A stretch of DNA of 64,000 nt from Chromatiales bacterium (GTDB lineage Bacteria; Pseudomonadota; Gammaproteobacteria; Steroidobacterales; GCA-2729495). Position 1 is the stretch's first letter. Each line of letters starts with the position of its first letter. Positions 8,754 to 18,006 of this stretch are shown here, in pieces. The translations under genes were made by a program, and so were the position numbers. The notes below the pieces were generated by a model that was given only the letters and a program-made list of their open reading frames with translations, did no database searches and was not told where the DNA came from. Where the stretch lies: positions 1,046,103 to 1,110,102 of the forward strand of contig CP070671.1 in the NCBI GenBank assembly GCA_020351875.1, given 5' to 3'.

Positions 8754-9656
8754 ATGGCCACCACCAGCGCAACCAACCGCTTCGCCACCGAACTGCGCCG
8801 CCAGTTCGGCCTGTACGCCCGGCTGATGCGCCTGGACCGGCCCATTGGCACGTGGCTGCTCCTTTGGCCCACGCTCTGGGCACTGTGGATCGCCGGGGAC
8901 GGGCGGCCGGATCCGCAAATATTCGTGGTCTTCGTGCTCGGTGTCATCGTCATGCGCAGCGCCGGTTGCGTGATCAACGACTTTGCCGATCGCAAGCTCG
9001 ACCCGCACGTGGAACGCACGCGCAACCGGCCGCTCGCTACCGGTGAGGTTGCGCCCGCCGAAGCGCTGGTGCTGTTTCTCGCGCTCGGGCTGCTGGCCAT
9101 CGCCTTGCTGCTGACACTGAACACGCTGACTCGCTGGCTGGCCGTTGCCGGCGCTGCCCTCACGATTATCTATCCCTTCACGAAGCGCTTTTTCGTGGCG
9201 CCCCAGCTGATTCTCGGCGCCGCCTTCGGCTGGGGCGTGCCGATGGCCTTTGCGGCACAGACCGGCACCGTGCCGCGCCTTGCGTGGCTGATGTGGCTGA
9301 CCGCGGTGGTCTGGGCCGTCATCTACGACACGCTCTATGCGATGGCCGACCGCGCCGGTGACGAAATGATCGGCGTGAAATCCACGGCCATCCTGTTTGG
9401 CAGCGCCGACCTGTTCTGCATCGGGCTGCTGCAGGTAACCATGCTGCTCGCGCTGGCACTGATCGGCCAGGCCGCCGAACTGGGCGCCTGGTACTTCGGC
9501 TCGATCGGCGTGGCCGCGGTGCTGTTTCTGCAGCAGCGCATCCGCGTGAACAACCGCGACCCCGAGCGCTGCTTCCAGGCCTTCCTGGCCAACCGGCACG
9601 TCGGCGCGACAATATTCGCAGGTATCCTGCTGGACTATCTCTACCGCGGCGGCTGA
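8754..9656 (+). CDS. ubiA: 4-hydroxybenzoate octaprenyltransferase
   Basis: This 300-residue integral membrane prenyltransferase attaches the polyprenyl tail to 4-hydroxybenzoate in ubiquinone synthesis. The two aspartate-rich motifs are present: [20 protein letters not shown] (near residue 75) and [21 protein letters not shown] (near residue 190). The N-terminal [21 protein letters not shown] is the family opener. Several hydrophobic helices span the protein. It lies 41 bases after recG, and its last codons overlap the convergent comF end by 16 bases. Confidence 0.94.
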   Translation: MATTSATNRFATELRRQFGLYARLMRLDRPIGTWLLLWPTLWALWIAGDGRPDPQIFVVFVLGVIVMRSAGCVINDFADRKLDPHVERTRNRPLATGEVAPAEALVLFLALGLLAIALLLTLNTLTRWLAVAGAALTIIYPFTKRFFVAPQLILGAAFGWGVPMAFAAQTGTVPRLAWLMWLTAVVWAVIYDTLYAMADRAGDEMIGVKSTAILFGSADLFCIGLLQVTMLLALALIGQAAELGAWYFGSIGVAAVLFLQQRIRVNNRDPERCFQAFLANRHVGATIFAGILLDYLYRGG

Positions 9657-10327
9657 GCCGACACCACCCGCGCCGCGCACCAGGCCTCGACACGTCTCGC
9701 CCCGGCCCGACGCAGCGCTACGGCAAGCGCGCTCACGGTGTGACCGGTGGTAATCACATCGTCGACGATCGCCACATCGAGTTCTTCCAGGTCGCGCCGC
9801 ACGGCAAACGCCGCGCGCACATTCACACACCGGTCGCTGCCGGCGAGCCCCGACTGCGGTGGCGTATTCACGCGCCGCTTGCCTGCGTGCTGGTCCACTG
9901 CGGCACCTGCCGCAAGGGCTGCGGGCGCGGCAATCACAGCGGCCTGGTTGTAACCGCGGCGCCCGAGCCGGTCCGGATGCAGCGGCACCGGCACCACGAG
10001 ATCGCAAGCCGGCGCGTCACCGCCATCGCCCGCCAGGTGCCGGGCAAGCAACTCGCCCAGCAGGCGGGCGCATTCCACCCGGCCGTGGAATTTCGCGGCG
10101 GCCACCAGGCTGTCAACCGGATACTCATAGACCAGTGCCGCCCGAACCCGGTCGATGCCGCGAAGCGCCAGGTCACAAGCAGCGCACGGGCCGGGTGGCA
10201 CACCAGGAGGCAGCGGCGCACCGCACCGGCTGCACCCGGACACGATCCAGGGCAAATCCTCGCAACAACCCCGGCACACCATCGCGGCGCCGCTTGCCAG
10301 CCCGCACAGCAGGCAACGGAGCGGCAT
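9641..10327 (-). CDS. comF: ComF-family phosphoribosyltransferase-like protein
   Basis: This 228-residue ComF/GntX-type protein has an N-terminal zinc ribbon with paired cysteines (CLLCG, CRGCC, CSRCG, CAACD). It is followed by a type I phosphoribosyltransferase fold, [21 protein letters not shown] and the PRPP loop [17 protein letters not shown]. The family is linked to DNA uptake and to adhesion or biofilm traits; the reaction is not established. ATG 10327 is chosen at the start of the zinc ribbon; the much longer frame upstream is antisense to bioB. It is divergent from bioB across a BirA operator. Confidence 0.9.
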   Translation of the reverse strand: MPLRCLLCGLASGAAMVCRGCCEDLPWIVSGCSRCGAPLPPGVPPGPCAACDLALRGIDRVRAALVYEYPVDSLVAAAKFHGRVECARLLGELLARHLAGDGGDAPACDLVVPVPLHPDRLGRRGYNQAAVIAAPAALAAGAAVDQHAGKRRVNTPPQSGLAGSDRCVNVRAAFAVRRDLEELDVAIVDDVITTGHTVSALAVALRRAGARRVEAWCAARVVSAQPPR

Positions 10328-10343
10328 GAAACGGGCCAGCCAA

Positions 10344-10376
10344 TTGTCAACTTGGTCAAGCACTTCAGGTTGACAG
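10344..10376. promoter_or_regulatory. BirA (biotin repressor) operator
   Basis: TTGTCAACT (10344-10352) and GGTTGACAG (10368-10376) are inverted half-sites 15 bases apart. They match the known proteobacterial BirA box TTGTAAACC-N15/16-GGTTTACAA at 14 of 18 half-site positions. The box lies between divergent comF and bioB and its right half overlaps the bioB -35 element. Biotin-loaded BirA would block bioB transcription, giving feedback control of biotin synthesis. Confidence 0.85.
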
Positions 10377-10398
10377 CATGTCAGGGCCTTTCGATACT
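10370..10398 (+). promoter_or_regulatory. Sigma-70 promoter of bioB
   Basis: A perfect -35 box TTGACA (10370-10375) is followed after 17 bases by GATACT (10393-10398), a good -10. Transcription would begin near 10405, about 50 bases before ATG 10454. The -35 box lies within the right half of the BirA operator, so binding would exclude RNA polymerase. Confidence 0.8.
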
Positions 10399-10453
10399 GC
10401 GGCAGCCGGGCCGTGCCCGGCCAGCGCCAAAACGCCGCCGACGGACAACAAAT

Positions 10454-11464
10454 ATGCACACCCCGACGCCACAGACGCCCGCCCGGATTCGCACTGACTG
10501 GTCCCGCGACGAGGTGGACGCGCTGTTCGCGTTGCCGTTCAGCGATTTGCTGTTCCTGGCCCAGTCCGTGCACCGGCAGTACTTCGATCCGGCCGAAGTG
10601 CAGATCAGCACGCTGATGAGCGTGAAGACCGGCGCGTGCCCGGAAGACTGCGCGTACTGCCCGCAGAGCTCGCACTACGACACCGGTGTGGAGGGTGAAC
10701 GCATGGCGCCGGTGGCAGCGGTGGTGGCCGCGGCCCGTGCGGCCAAAGCCAATGGCGCCACACGTTTTTGCATGGGTGCCGCATGGCGCAGCCCGAAGCC
10801 GCGGCAGATCGAGCGCATGGCCGACATCATCCGCGCGGTGGCGGACGAGGGACTGGAGACCTGCGCCACGCTCGGCATGCTGGACCAGGAACAGGCTGCC
10901 AGCCTTCGCGATGCCGGGCTGGATTACTACAACCACAACGTCGACACGTCGGCGAGTTTCTACCCGGAAATCATCAGCACGCGAACCTACCGCGATCGCC
11001 TGGACACCCTGCAGGCGGTTCGCGATGCGGGATTGAAGGTCTGCTGCGGCGGCATTCTGGGCATGGGCGAAACGCCGGCCGACTGGGCGGAAATGCTGCA
11101 CACCCTGGCCACGCTGCCCGAGCATCCAGGCAGCGTGCCGATCAACCAGTTGGTCAAAGTGCCCGGCACCCCGCTGGCCAAATCGGGGGACATCGATCCA
11201 CTGGACTTTGTCCGGGTCATCGCGATCGCTCGCATCCTGATGCCTGCATCGCACGTGCGCCTGTCCGCAGGCCGCACCGAGATGAGCGACGAATTGCAGG
11301 CGTTGTGTTTTGTCGCCGGCGCGAACTCGATCTTCTACGGCGACACGCTGCTCACCACGCCGAACCCCGACCGCAACGAAGACCTGGAATTGCTGACCCG
11401 GCTGGGTATGCGGCCCGAATCCCCCGCGCGAGACAGGCCGGCGCCAAGAAAAGCCACCGGCTGA
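10454..11464 (+). CDS. bioB: Biotin synthase
   Basis: This 336-residue radical SAM enzyme inserts sulfur into dethiobiotin. The [4Fe-4S] motif is [11 protein letters not shown] (CxxxCxxC). Further family blocks are [63 protein letters not shown] and [34 protein letters not shown] marks the C-terminal end of the barrel, and the [2Fe-2S] ligands are in place. ATG 10454 follows the promoter and BirA box; the longer upstream frame is antisense to comF. bioC follows after 5 bases; the other bio genes are not in the window. Confidence 0.96.
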   Translation: MHTPTPQTPARIRTDWSRDEVDALFALPFSDLLFLAQSVHRQYFDPAEVQISTLMSVKTGACPEDCAYCPQSSHYDTGVEGERMAPVAAVVAAARAAKANGATRFCMGAAWRSPKPRQIERMADIIRAVADEGLETCATLGMLDQEQAASLRDAGLDYYNHNVDTSASFYPEIISTRTYRDRLDTLQAVRDAGLKVCCGGILGMGETPADWAEMLHTLATLPEHPGSVPINQLVKVPGTPLAKSGDIDPLDFVRVIAIARILMPASHVRLSAGRTEMSDELQALCFVAGANSIFYGDTLLTTPNPDRNEDLELLTRLGMRPESPARDRPAPRKATG

Positions 11465-11469
11465 CCGCC

Positions 11470-12318
11470 GTGGCCGAGGTCCCGCTCAGCAGGCTGCTCC
11501 GGCTGCACCGCCGGGCCGCGGTCACATTGCCCCAGACAGATTTCCTGCACCGGCAACTGCGCGAAGAACTGCTGTCACGACTGCCATTCGCCCGCCTGGA
11601 ACCCCGCCTGGTGCTGGACCTCGGCTCGGGCCCGGGTGGCGCTTTCGCGGCCCTGGCAAACCGCTTCCCCGGCGCCCGGCTGGTGGGCCTGGATCACGCG
11701 CCCGAGATGTTGCTGGCTGCCGGGCAAGATGCGGCCCAGCGGGTCTGCGGCGACGCCAACCGGCTCCCGCTCCCCGACCAGAGCGTCGACCTCGTGTTCT
11801 GCAACCTGTTGCTGGCTTACTGCCACAGCCCGGTGCCGGTACTGGCAGAAGTTCGCCGGGTGCTGCGCCGGCCCGGGCTGTTCCTGTTCAGCACGCTCGG
11901 TCCGGACACGCTGGCGGAACTCCGCGCCGCCTGGACCGAGGCGGACCACTACACCCATGTCGTCCGTTTCCCGGACATGCATGACCTCGGCGACCTGGTG
12001 GTCCGGGCCGGGCTTGCCGAACCGGTGCTCGACCGGGAGACCCTGCAGGTCAGCTATGCCGACATCGACGCCGTGCGCGCGGACCTGCGGGCCGCCGGCT
12101 CGATCAATCGCACCGCCGGGCGCAATCCCGGTCTGACGGGCAGTGCGGCGGGACGAAAGTTCCGCGCCGCGCTGGACCGCCGCCGGGATGCCGATGGCCG
12201 CCTGGCCCTGACCGTCGAGGTGGTCTATGGGCAGGCATGGGCGGCAGCCGATTCCGACCCGGCGTCGGGAAATGAAACCGCGATCCCAATCGACGCCATC
12301 CGGCGCCGGGGGCCATGA
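11470..12318 (+). CDS. bioC: Malonyl-ACP O-methyltransferase BioC-like
   Basis: This 282-residue SAM-dependent methyltransferase has motif I VLDLGSGPGGAFAALA. The usual BioC order follows: D..APEML, CGDANRLPLPDQSVDLVFCNLLL and LAEVRRVLRRPGLFLFSTLGPDTLAELR. The characteristic BioC C-terminus is present (ADLRAAGSINRTAGRNPGL, then DGRLALTVEVVYGQAWA). BioC methylates malonyl-ACP to start pimelate synthesis for biotin. GTG 11470, 5 bases after bioB, fits the family start. The N-terminus is slightly divergent (RLHRRAAVTLPQTDFLHR). It is probably co-regulated with bioB by BirA. Confidence 0.87.
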   Translation: MAEVPLSRLLRLHRRAAVTLPQTDFLHRQLREELLSRLPFARLEPRLVLDLGSGPGGAFAALANRFPGARLVGLDHAPEMLLAAGQDAAQRVCGDANRLPLPDQSVDLVFCNLLLAYCHSPVPVLAEVRRVLRRPGLFLFSTLGPDTLAELRAAWTEADHYTHVVRFPDMHDLGDLVVRAGLAEPVLDRETLQVSYADIDAVRADLRAAGSINRTAGRNPGLTGSAAGRKFRAALDRRRDADGRLALTVEVVYGQAWAAADSDPASGNETAIPIDAIRRRGP

Positions 12319-12461
12319 GCCAAGCTCCTGAAAAATAAGGATAATTAAGCTCCGCTACGGGTTTCTGTCGATTGCATGGCGGCAGGCCATCCAGTAACAT
12401 CGCGCCGCTTGTTCAGGGAGGCAGTGCGAGGAGAATCACCGGCCGGTTGGGACACAACAAC

Positions 12462-12977
12462 GTGCATCGATTTGAACTGGCCCCCAACTGTTCGCTCACG
12501 ACGCGTTCAGCCCTGGTGTTCTACCTCGGGATTGTCGGCGTCTCCCTGAGTGTCGCCGTAGTTTTCGCAATCGCCGGCTACTGGCCGATCCTGCCCTTCG
12601 CCGGGCTGGAGCTGCTGGCGCTGGGCGTTGCCTTGCGCTGGAGCCTGGTGCAGGGACAACGGCGAGAGCTGATCCGCGTCGAAGACAGTCGCGTGCTCGT
12701 GCGCAAGACCGGCCGGCAAGGGCCGTGCGAATTCGAGTTCGTGCGTCCGTGGACCCGGGTGGAACTCGTCGAAGCGCGAGCCGCCAACTGGCCGCGGCGG
12801 TTGCTGCTGCGATCGAAGGGCCGGGCCGTGGAAGTCGGCGGCTTTCTGACCGACAGCGAGCGAACCAGTCTGGGGAAGCGGCTGGCGGAATTAATCCCGG
12901 GCATACCCGGGCGGGAGATACCGGTATCGGGCGACACCACGTCGGTCGGCACCAACAACTCTGAGTGGAAGGCATGA
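12462..12977 (+). CDS. DUF2244 membrane protein of the cytochrome oxidase cluster
   Basis: This 171-residue protein has two adjacent hydrophobic helices (about residues 18-65: ALVFYLGIVGVSLSVAVVF and PILPFAGLELLALGVAL) and a soluble part with FEFVRPWTRVELVEA and RLLLRSKGRAVEVGGFL. This is the DUF2244 pattern, typically encoded just before coxB. The GTG at 12462 aligns with usual DUF2244 N-termini; a TTG at 12372 is the only longer option. Its stop overlaps the coxB start (ATGA). It is presumably an accessory factor for the oxidase; the mechanism is unknown. Confidence 0.8.
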   Translation: MHRFELAPNCSLTTRSALVFYLGIVGVSLSVAVVFAIAGYWPILPFAGLELLALGVALRWSLVQGQRRELIRVEDSRVLVRKTGRQGPCEFEFVRPWTRVELVEARAANWPRRLLLRSKGRAVEVGGFLTDSERTSLGKRLAELIPGIPGREIPVSGDTTSVGTNNSEWKA

Positions 12978-13810
12978 GTACAAACTTGCGGAAACACGAC
13001 TTCAACACATTCCTGACGGCCTTGGTGGCCAGCCTGCTGGGCAACCCCGCGCAGGCGGCCTGGGAAGTGAACATGCCCGTGGGAGTGACGGACGCCAGCG
13101 CGAAGATTTTCGACCTGCACATGCTGATTTTCTGGGTCTGCGTCGTGATCGCCGTAATCGTGTTCAGTGCAATGATTTACTGCCTGGTCGCGTTCCGGAA
13201 GAGCAAAGGCGCAGTCCCGGCCACGTTCTCCCACAGCACAACGGCGGAAATCGTCTGGACGGTGATTCCGGTGCTGATCCTGGTCGCCATGGCCGTCCCT
13301 GCCGCGCAAACCCTGGTGGAGATCGACGATACGCGCGACACCGAGATGACCATCAAGATCACCGGCTACCAGTGGAAGTGGCAATACGAATACGTCGGCG
13401 AGGACGTGAGCTTCTACAGCAACCTTGCCGCAAGCAGCAACGAAACGCGCCAACTGCGCTCCGGCATCGATCCGTTCCAGGAAGACAACTACCTGCTGGA
13501 CGTCGACCGCCCGCTGGTCGTGCCGGCCGACACCAAGATTCGTTACCTGATTACCTCTAACGACGTCATTCACGCCTGGTGGGTGCCGGACTTTGCCGTG
13601 AAGAAAGACGCGATTCCCGGCTTCATCAACGAAGGCTGGTTCCGGGTCAACGAACCCGGCGTCTATCGGGGCCAGTGTGCGGAACTGTGCGGCAAGGACC
13701 ACGGCTTCATGCCGGTGGTCGTCGAAGTGCTGCCCAGGGAAGAGTTCACTGCCTGGCTCGCCGGACAGCAGGGCGGCGCAGCCGTCGCAAGCGCCGCGAC
13801 AGCACGGTAG
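12974..13810 (+). CDS. coxB: Cytochrome c oxidase subunit II
   Basis: This 278-residue protein has a signal peptide and two transmembrane helices (HMLIFWVCVVIAVIVFSAMIY and the segment after TTAEIVWTVIPVLIL). The periplasmic cupredoxin domain carries the CuA site GQCAELCGKDHGFMPVVV with H, two C, E and M ligands, and YQWKWQYEY for cytochrome c electron entry. There is no fused cytochrome c domain. ATG 12974 is used, with GGAAGG upstream and ATGA overlap with the DUF2244 gene; a GTG nine bases earlier is possible. It passes electrons from cytochrome c to subunit I. Confidence 0.95.
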   Translation: MSTNLRKHDFNTFLTALVASLLGNPAQAAWEVNMPVGVTDASAKIFDLHMLIFWVCVVIAVIVFSAMIYCLVAFRKSKGAVPATFSHSTTAEIVWTVIPVLILVAMAVPAAQTLVEIDDTRDTEMTIKITGYQWKWQYEYVGEDVSFYSNLAASSNETRQLRSGIDPFQEDNYLLDVDRPLVVPADTKIRYLITSNDVIHAWWVPDFAVKKDAIPGFINEGWFRVNEPGVYRGQCAELCGKDHGFMPVVVEVLPREEFTAWLAGQQGGAAVASAATAR

Positions 13811-13871
13811 AAACAGATACACGGACAAGGATGATTTCGCCGGGACAGAAACCGGCTCGGAGCAAGGCTGA

Positions 13872-15452
13872 ATGAGCGCCACGACAACTCACGACGAGCA
13901 TCACGACGACCACGGGCCGGCCAAGGGCATCATGCGGTGGATTACCACCACCAACCACAAGGATATCGGCACGCTGTACCTGGTCTTTGCGTTGGCGATG
14001 CTGTTCGTCGGCGGCGCCATGAGCCTGGTGATCCGCGCCGAGCTGTTCCAGCCGGGTCTGCAGTTCGTGAACCCGGACTTCTTCAACCAGATGACCACGA
14101 TGCACGCGCTGATCATGGTCTTCGGCATGATCATGCCCGCCTTCGTCGGTTTCGCGAACTGGATGGTACCGATGATGATTGGCGCGCCTGACATGGCGCT
14201 GCCGCGGTTGAACAACTGGTCGTTCTGGATTCTGCCCTTTGCCGGCACCCTGCTGCTGTCGACCCTGTTCATGGACGGCGGAGGCCCGGCGTCAGGCTGG
14301 ACGCTCTACCCGCCGCTGGTGCTGCAGACGGGCAATGCGCTGCCGTTTGCGATCTTCTCGGTCCACCTGCTCGGGGTCTCGTCGATCATGGGCTCGATCA
14401 ACATCATCGTGACCATCATGAACATGCGTGCCCCCGGCATGACCCTGCTGAAGATGCCGCTGTTCGTGTGGACCTGGCTGATCACCGCCTACCTGCTGAT
14501 CGCAGTGATGCCGGTGCTCGCCGGCGGCGTCACGATGTTGCTGACCGACGGCTTCTTCGGCACCAGTTTCTTCCAGGCGGCCGGCGGCGGTGACCCGGTG
14601 CTGTTCCAGCACATTTTCTGGTTCTTCGGGCACCCGGAGGTCTACATCATCATCCTGCCGGCCTTCGGCATCATTTCGCAGGTGATCCCGACCTTTTCGC
14701 GCAAGCCGCTGTTCGGGCACGACTCGATGGTGTACGCAACCGCGAGTATCGCCTTCCTGTCATTCATCGTCTGGGCCCACCACATGTTCACGGTGGGCAT
14801 GCCGCTCGCCGGGCAACTGTTTTTCATGCTGTCGACGATGCTGATCGCCATCCCGACCGGCGTGAAGGTATTCAACTGGACGGCCACCATGTGGCGCGGC
14901 TCGCTGAGCTTCGAAACGCCGATGCTGTTCGCACTGGCCTTCCTGTTCCTGTTCACGATCGGCGGCTTTTCCGGCCTGATGGTCGCAATCGCTCCGGCTG
15001 ACTTTCAGTACCACGACTCGTACTTCGTGGTGGCGCACTTCCACTACGTGCTGGTCCCGGGGGCGCTGTTTGGCGCGATCGCCGGCGCCTACTACTGGCT
15101 GCCGAAGTGGACCGGGCACATGTACAACGAGACACTCGGCAAGGTGCACTTCTGGCTGTCGGCGATCTTCGTGAACCTGACCTTCTTCCCGCAGCACTTC
15201 GTGGGCCTGGCCGGCATGCCGCGCCGAATTCCTGATTACGCTACCCAGTTCGCCGATTTCAATGCGATCTCGAGCGTCGGCGCCTTCGGCTTCGGTTTTT
15301 CCCAGCTGCTGCTGGTATATGTCGTGATCCAGTGCGTCCGGGGCGGCGAGAAAGCCAGCGCCCAGGTCTGGGACGGTGCGGAAGGCCTGGAATGGACGGT
15401 GCCGTCACCGGCTCCGTACCACACTTTCGAAGAACCGCCGCTCGTCCGCTAG
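13872..15452 (+). CDS. coxA: Cytochrome c oxidase subunit I
   Basis: This 526-residue heme-copper oxidase catalytic subunit has twelve predicted transmembrane helices. TNHKDIGTLY opens the protein and MTTMHALIMVFGMIMPAF holds the low-spin heme histidine. WFFGHPEVYIIILPAFGIISQ carries the CuB histidine and cross-linked tyrosine (A-type HPEVYI motif). WAHHMFTVG holds the paired CuB histidines, and VAHFHYVL the heme a3 and a ligands. The sequence fits an A-type aa3 oxidase that pumps protons with full D- and K-channels. It begins 61 bases after coxB. Confidence 0.97.
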   Translation: MSATTTHDEHHDDHGPAKGIMRWITTTNHKDIGTLYLVFALAMLFVGGAMSLVIRAELFQPGLQFVNPDFFNQMTTMHALIMVFGMIMPAFVGFANWMVPMMIGAPDMALPRLNNWSFWILPFAGTLLLSTLFMDGGGPASGWTLYPPLVLQTGNALPFAIFSVHLLGVSSIMGSINIIVTIMNMRAPGMTLLKMPLFVWTWLITAYLLIAVMPVLAGGVTMLLTDGFFGTSFFQAAGGGDPVLFQHIFWFFGHPEVYIIILPAFGIISQVIPTFSRKPLFGHDSMVYATASIAFLSFIVWAHHMFTVGMPLAGQLFFMLSTMLIAIPTGVKVFNWTATMWRGSLSFETPMLFALAFLFLFTIGGFSGLMVAIAPADFQYHDSYFVVAHFHYVLVPGALFGAIAGAYYWLPKWTGHMYNETLGKVHFWLSAIFVNLTFFPQHFVGLAGMPRRIPDYATQFADFNAISSVGAFGFGFSQLLLVYVVIQCVRGGEKASAQVWDGAEGLEWTVPSPAPYHTFEEPPLVR

Positions 15453-15461
15453 GTGTCGATC

Positions 15462-15584
15462 GTGGCTGACCTCGTCAACGAACAGGATCGCCGGCGCCGC
15501 GCGCGCCGGACGGCAATATTGCTGGCGCTGGTTGCATTCGCGTTCTACGCCGGCTTCATCGCAATGGGTGTGCTGAACGGATGA
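15462..15584 (+). CDS. Cytochrome oxidase small assembly protein
   Basis: This 40-residue protein has a charged N-terminus (VADLVNEQDRRRRARRT) followed by one membrane helix (AILLALVAFAFYAGFIAMGVL). Proteins of this size and shape are regularly found between coxA and cox11. The start may be GTG 15462 or GTG 15453 in the same frame; 15462 has AGGTG upstream. Its stop overlaps the cox11 ATG (ATGA). Confidence 0.7.
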   Translation: MADLVNEQDRRRRARRTAILLALVAFAFYAGFIAMGVLNG

Positions 15585-16114
15585 GGGACAGTCACCGCCT
15601 GCTCGCCGGTAAGCTCGTGTTATTCGCCGCGGGGATGTTCGGCTTCGGTTTCCTGCTGGTCCCGCTGTACGACGTGTTCTGCCAGGTCACCGGCATCGGC
15701 AGCCGCACCGGCCTGCCCACGGCCGCCACCGTGACGGCAGAAAACCCGGTGACTGATCGCATCGTGACAGTGGAGTTCGTCGCCAATCGCAACCAGCAGG
15801 CGCCCTGGGAGTTCCGCCCCGCGGTTTCGAGCCTGGAGGTCATGCCCGGCAAGCTTTATGACACCACCTACTTCGCGCGGAACCTGACCGATCGGCAACT
15901 CGTCGGCCAGGCCGTGCCCAGCGTCGCACCGGGACAAGCCAACAAGTACTTCAAGAAAACCGAGTGCTTCTGCTTCGAATCGCAGGAGTTCGCCCCGGCA
16001 GAAGGGCGTGACATGGGCCTGACGTTCATGGTCGATCCCGGTCTGCCCGAACATATCGACCGGGTCACCCTGTCTTATACTTTTTTCGTCAATCAGCAAG
16101 TCGCCGCCAACTGA
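15581..16114 (+). CDS. ctaG: Cytochrome c oxidase assembly protein CtaG/Cox11
   Basis: This 177-residue copper chaperone inserts CuB into subunit I. One N-terminal membrane helix (LVLFAAGMFGFGFLLVPLYDVFCQVTG) precedes an Ig-like periplasmic domain. The copper-binding motif ECFCFESQEF is present (CFCF core), and the C-terminus holds GLTFMVDP and VTLSYTFF. It is translationally coupled to the small assembly protein and is followed by coxC after 31 bases. Confidence 0.94.
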   Translation: MRDSHRLLAGKLVLFAAGMFGFGFLLVPLYDVFCQVTGIGSRTGLPTAATVTAENPVTDRIVTVEFVANRNQQAPWEFRPAVSSLEVMPGKLYDTTYFARNLTDRQLVGQAVPSVAPGQANKYFKKTECFCFESQEFAPAEGRDMGLTFMVDPGLPEHIDRVTLSYTFFVNQQVAAN

Positions 16115-16145
16115 ATCGGCGTCAGTCAATCACGGGAATCACACC

Positions 16146-17009
16146 ATGGCACACGCCCAGGACAAGTACTACATCCCTCACGGCACCAAGTGGCCGATTT
16201 TGATGTCGTTGGGGTTGTTCACTCTCTTCCTCGGTGTGTCCGTGTGGCTGAATGGCGGCAATGCAACGCCGGCAATCATCGTGGGCCTGGCCATCGTGAT
16301 TACGATGATGTTTTTCTGGTTCGGTGAGGTCATCGGCGAAAGCGAAGCCGGCACCTTCAACGACCAGGTCGACACCTCGTTCCGCATCGGCATGATGTGG
16401 TTCATCTTCTCCGAGGTGATGTTTTTCGCCGTGTTCTTCGGGGCGCTGTTCTATGCCCGGCAACTGGCCCTGCCGTGGCTCGGCGGCGAAGGCAGCAACT
16501 TCTTCACCAACCTGCTGCTCTGGGAAGGCTTCGAGAGTTCGTGGCCTTCAAATGGCCCGGCTGATGTCGGCGGCGAATTCGAGCCGATGGGCGCGTGGGG
16601 CATACCCGCGCTCAACACCGCGATCCTGCTGACCAGCGGCGTCACGATCACCGTTGCGCATCACGCACTGAAGGAAGGCAATCGGCGCGTACTCGGCCTG
16701 TTCCTGGCGTTGACCTTCCTGCTCGGCTTCATCTTCATGGGATTCCAGGCCTACGAGTACATCCACGCCTACCAGGAGCTGAACCTGACGATGAACAGCG
16801 GCATCTATGGTTCGACCTTTTTCATGCTCACCGGCTTCCACGGCATGCACGTGACGATCGGCGCAATCATGCTGGTGGTGATCTGGCTGCGCTGCCTGCG
16901 CGGGCACTTCACCGCGAAGCATCACTTCGCGTTCGAGGCCGTCGCCTGGTACTGGCACTTCGTGGACGTGGTCTGGCTCGGCCTGTTTATTTTCGTCTAC
17001 TGGCTATGA
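16146..17009 (+). CDS. coxC: Cytochrome c oxidase subunit III
   Basis: This 287-residue protein has seven predicted membrane helices. Family blocks include YYIPHGTKWPILMSLGLFTLF, MMWFIFSEVMFFAVFFGALFYARQ, NTAILLTSGVTITVAHHAL, FMLTGFHGMHVTIGAIML and AWYWHFVDVVWLGLFIFVYW. Subunit III stabilises the catalytic core and supports proton delivery. It ends the structural gene set; a reverse-strand DUF2909 gene follows. Confidence 0.95.
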   Translation: MAHAQDKYYIPHGTKWPILMSLGLFTLFLGVSVWLNGGNATPAIIVGLAIVITMMFFWFGEVIGESEAGTFNDQVDTSFRIGMMWFIFSEVMFFAVFFGALFYARQLALPWLGGEGSNFFTNLLLWEGFESSWPSNGPADVGGEFEPMGAWGIPALNTAILLTSGVTITVAHHALKEGNRRVLGLFLALTFLLGFIFMGFQAYEYIHAYQELNLTMNSGIYGSTFFMLTGFHGMHVTIGAIMLVVIWLRCLRGHFTAKHHFAFEAVAWYWHFVDVVWLGLFIFVYWL

Positions 17010-17042
17010 GAGCCCGGTCCGCGATAACCCGCGGGCAGTCGT

Positions 17043-17258
17043 TCAGTTCAAACCAGCACCGTGCGGCTGGATGAAGCCGGCTGCCCAGGCGGCAAACAGC
17101 AGTACGAACAGCGCGACCGACAGGGTAATTCGTAACGTTAGCGCGTTGACCATGCCCTTGTCGTTGCGCGCTTCGCCCTTGCCCTTGACCAGGTAGAACA
17201 GGCCGGAGCCGAGGCTCCCGATAATGACGAGGAACAGCAAAATAACGACCAGCTTCAC
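17043..17258 (-). CDS. DUF2909 twin-transmembrane protein
   Basis: This 71-residue protein has two membrane helices (MKLVVILLFLVIIGSLGSGLFYLV and LRITLSVALFVLLFAAWAAGF) joined by a basic loop KGKGEARNDKG. This matches DUF2909 proteins, which are commonly encoded between coxC and surf1 in gammaproteobacteria. It lies on the opposite strand to the surrounding cox genes, with its own promoter region facing surf1. It is presumably an oxidase accessory protein; the function is not established. Confidence 0.8.
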   Translation of the reverse strand: MKLVVILLFLVIIGSLGSGLFYLVKGKGEARNDKGMVNALTLRITLSVALFVLLFAAWAAGFIQPHGAGLN

Positions 17259-17282
17259 GGACGCGACACCTGGGGGTCTCGA

Positions 17283-17999
17283 ATGGTCTCCAGACTAACA
17301 TTTCGGCCGCCACTGTGGGCCACGCTGCTGCTGCTGGCCGCCTGCGCCCTGTTCGCAAGCGCGGGCTTCTGGCAGCTGAATCGCAAGGCCGAAAAAGCGC
17401 GTCTGTTTGCCGAATTCGACCGGGCCACCGCCGCAGATCCGGCCACCACGCTGCCGGACGATGCTGAGGCAGCGACCAGCCGTTTTCGGCCGGTGGCCCT
17501 GGGCGGCCGGTACGACCCCGACAGGCAGATACTGCTCGACAGCATGGTGCGGGACGGCGTACCCGGATACGAGGTGCTAACACCGCTGCGCACGCCAGCA
17601 GGCAGCGTCCTGGTCAATCGCGGCTGGATCCCGGCGAATGCGGACCGCAACCGACTGCCGGAGCTCGGCGTGTCGGCCGGAGACCGCAACATCGTCGGGC
17701 AGGTGGCGCCGCTGCCGCAGCCGGGCCTGCGCCTCGACCCGGCGCCGCCAGCACCGGATGCGTCGTGGCCCCGGCGGTTGCTGTTCCCCACCGCGGAGCA
17801 AATCTCCAGCCAGCTGGGCTACCCGGTCCGGGACTACCAGGTCCTGCTGGCCCCGGACGCACCCGCCGGCTTTGTGCGCGACTGGCGCCCGGCAGTGAGT
17901 GGCCCGGACCTGCACCTGGGTTACGCTGTGCAGTGGTTCTCATTTGCCGCGGCCGTAACCGTGATCTACCTGGCGCTGAACCTGAAAAAACGCAGTTGA
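17283..17999 (+). CDS. SURF1-family cytochrome oxidase assembly protein
   Basis: This 238-residue protein has an N-terminal helix (PLWATLLLLAACALFASAGFWQLNRKAEKARL), family blocks GGRYDPDRQILLDSMVRDGVPGYEVLTPLR and VNRGWIPANADR, and a C-terminal helix reached through HLGYAVQWFSFAAAVTVIYL. SURF1 proteins assist delivery of heme a to subunit I. It begins 24 bases from the divergent DUF2909 gene and is followed closely by the Sco-like gene. Confidence 0.9.
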   Translation: MVSRLTFRPPLWATLLLLAACALFASAGFWQLNRKAEKARLFAEFDRATAADPATTLPDDAEAATSRFRPVALGGRYDPDRQILLDSMVRDGVPGYEVLTPLRTPAGSVLVNRGWIPANADRNRLPELGVSAGDRNIVGQVAPLPQPGLRLDPAPPAPDASWPRRLLFPTAEQISSQLGYPVRDYQVLLAPDAPAGFVRDWRPAVSGPDLHLGYAVQWFSFAAAVTVIYLALNLKKRS

Positions 18000-18006
18000 G
18001 AAGTCG

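Noticed and set aside
9740-10453. Long N-terminal extension of bioB
   Set aside because: The extension is antisense to comF and covers the BirA box and promoter; biotin synthases start near 10454.
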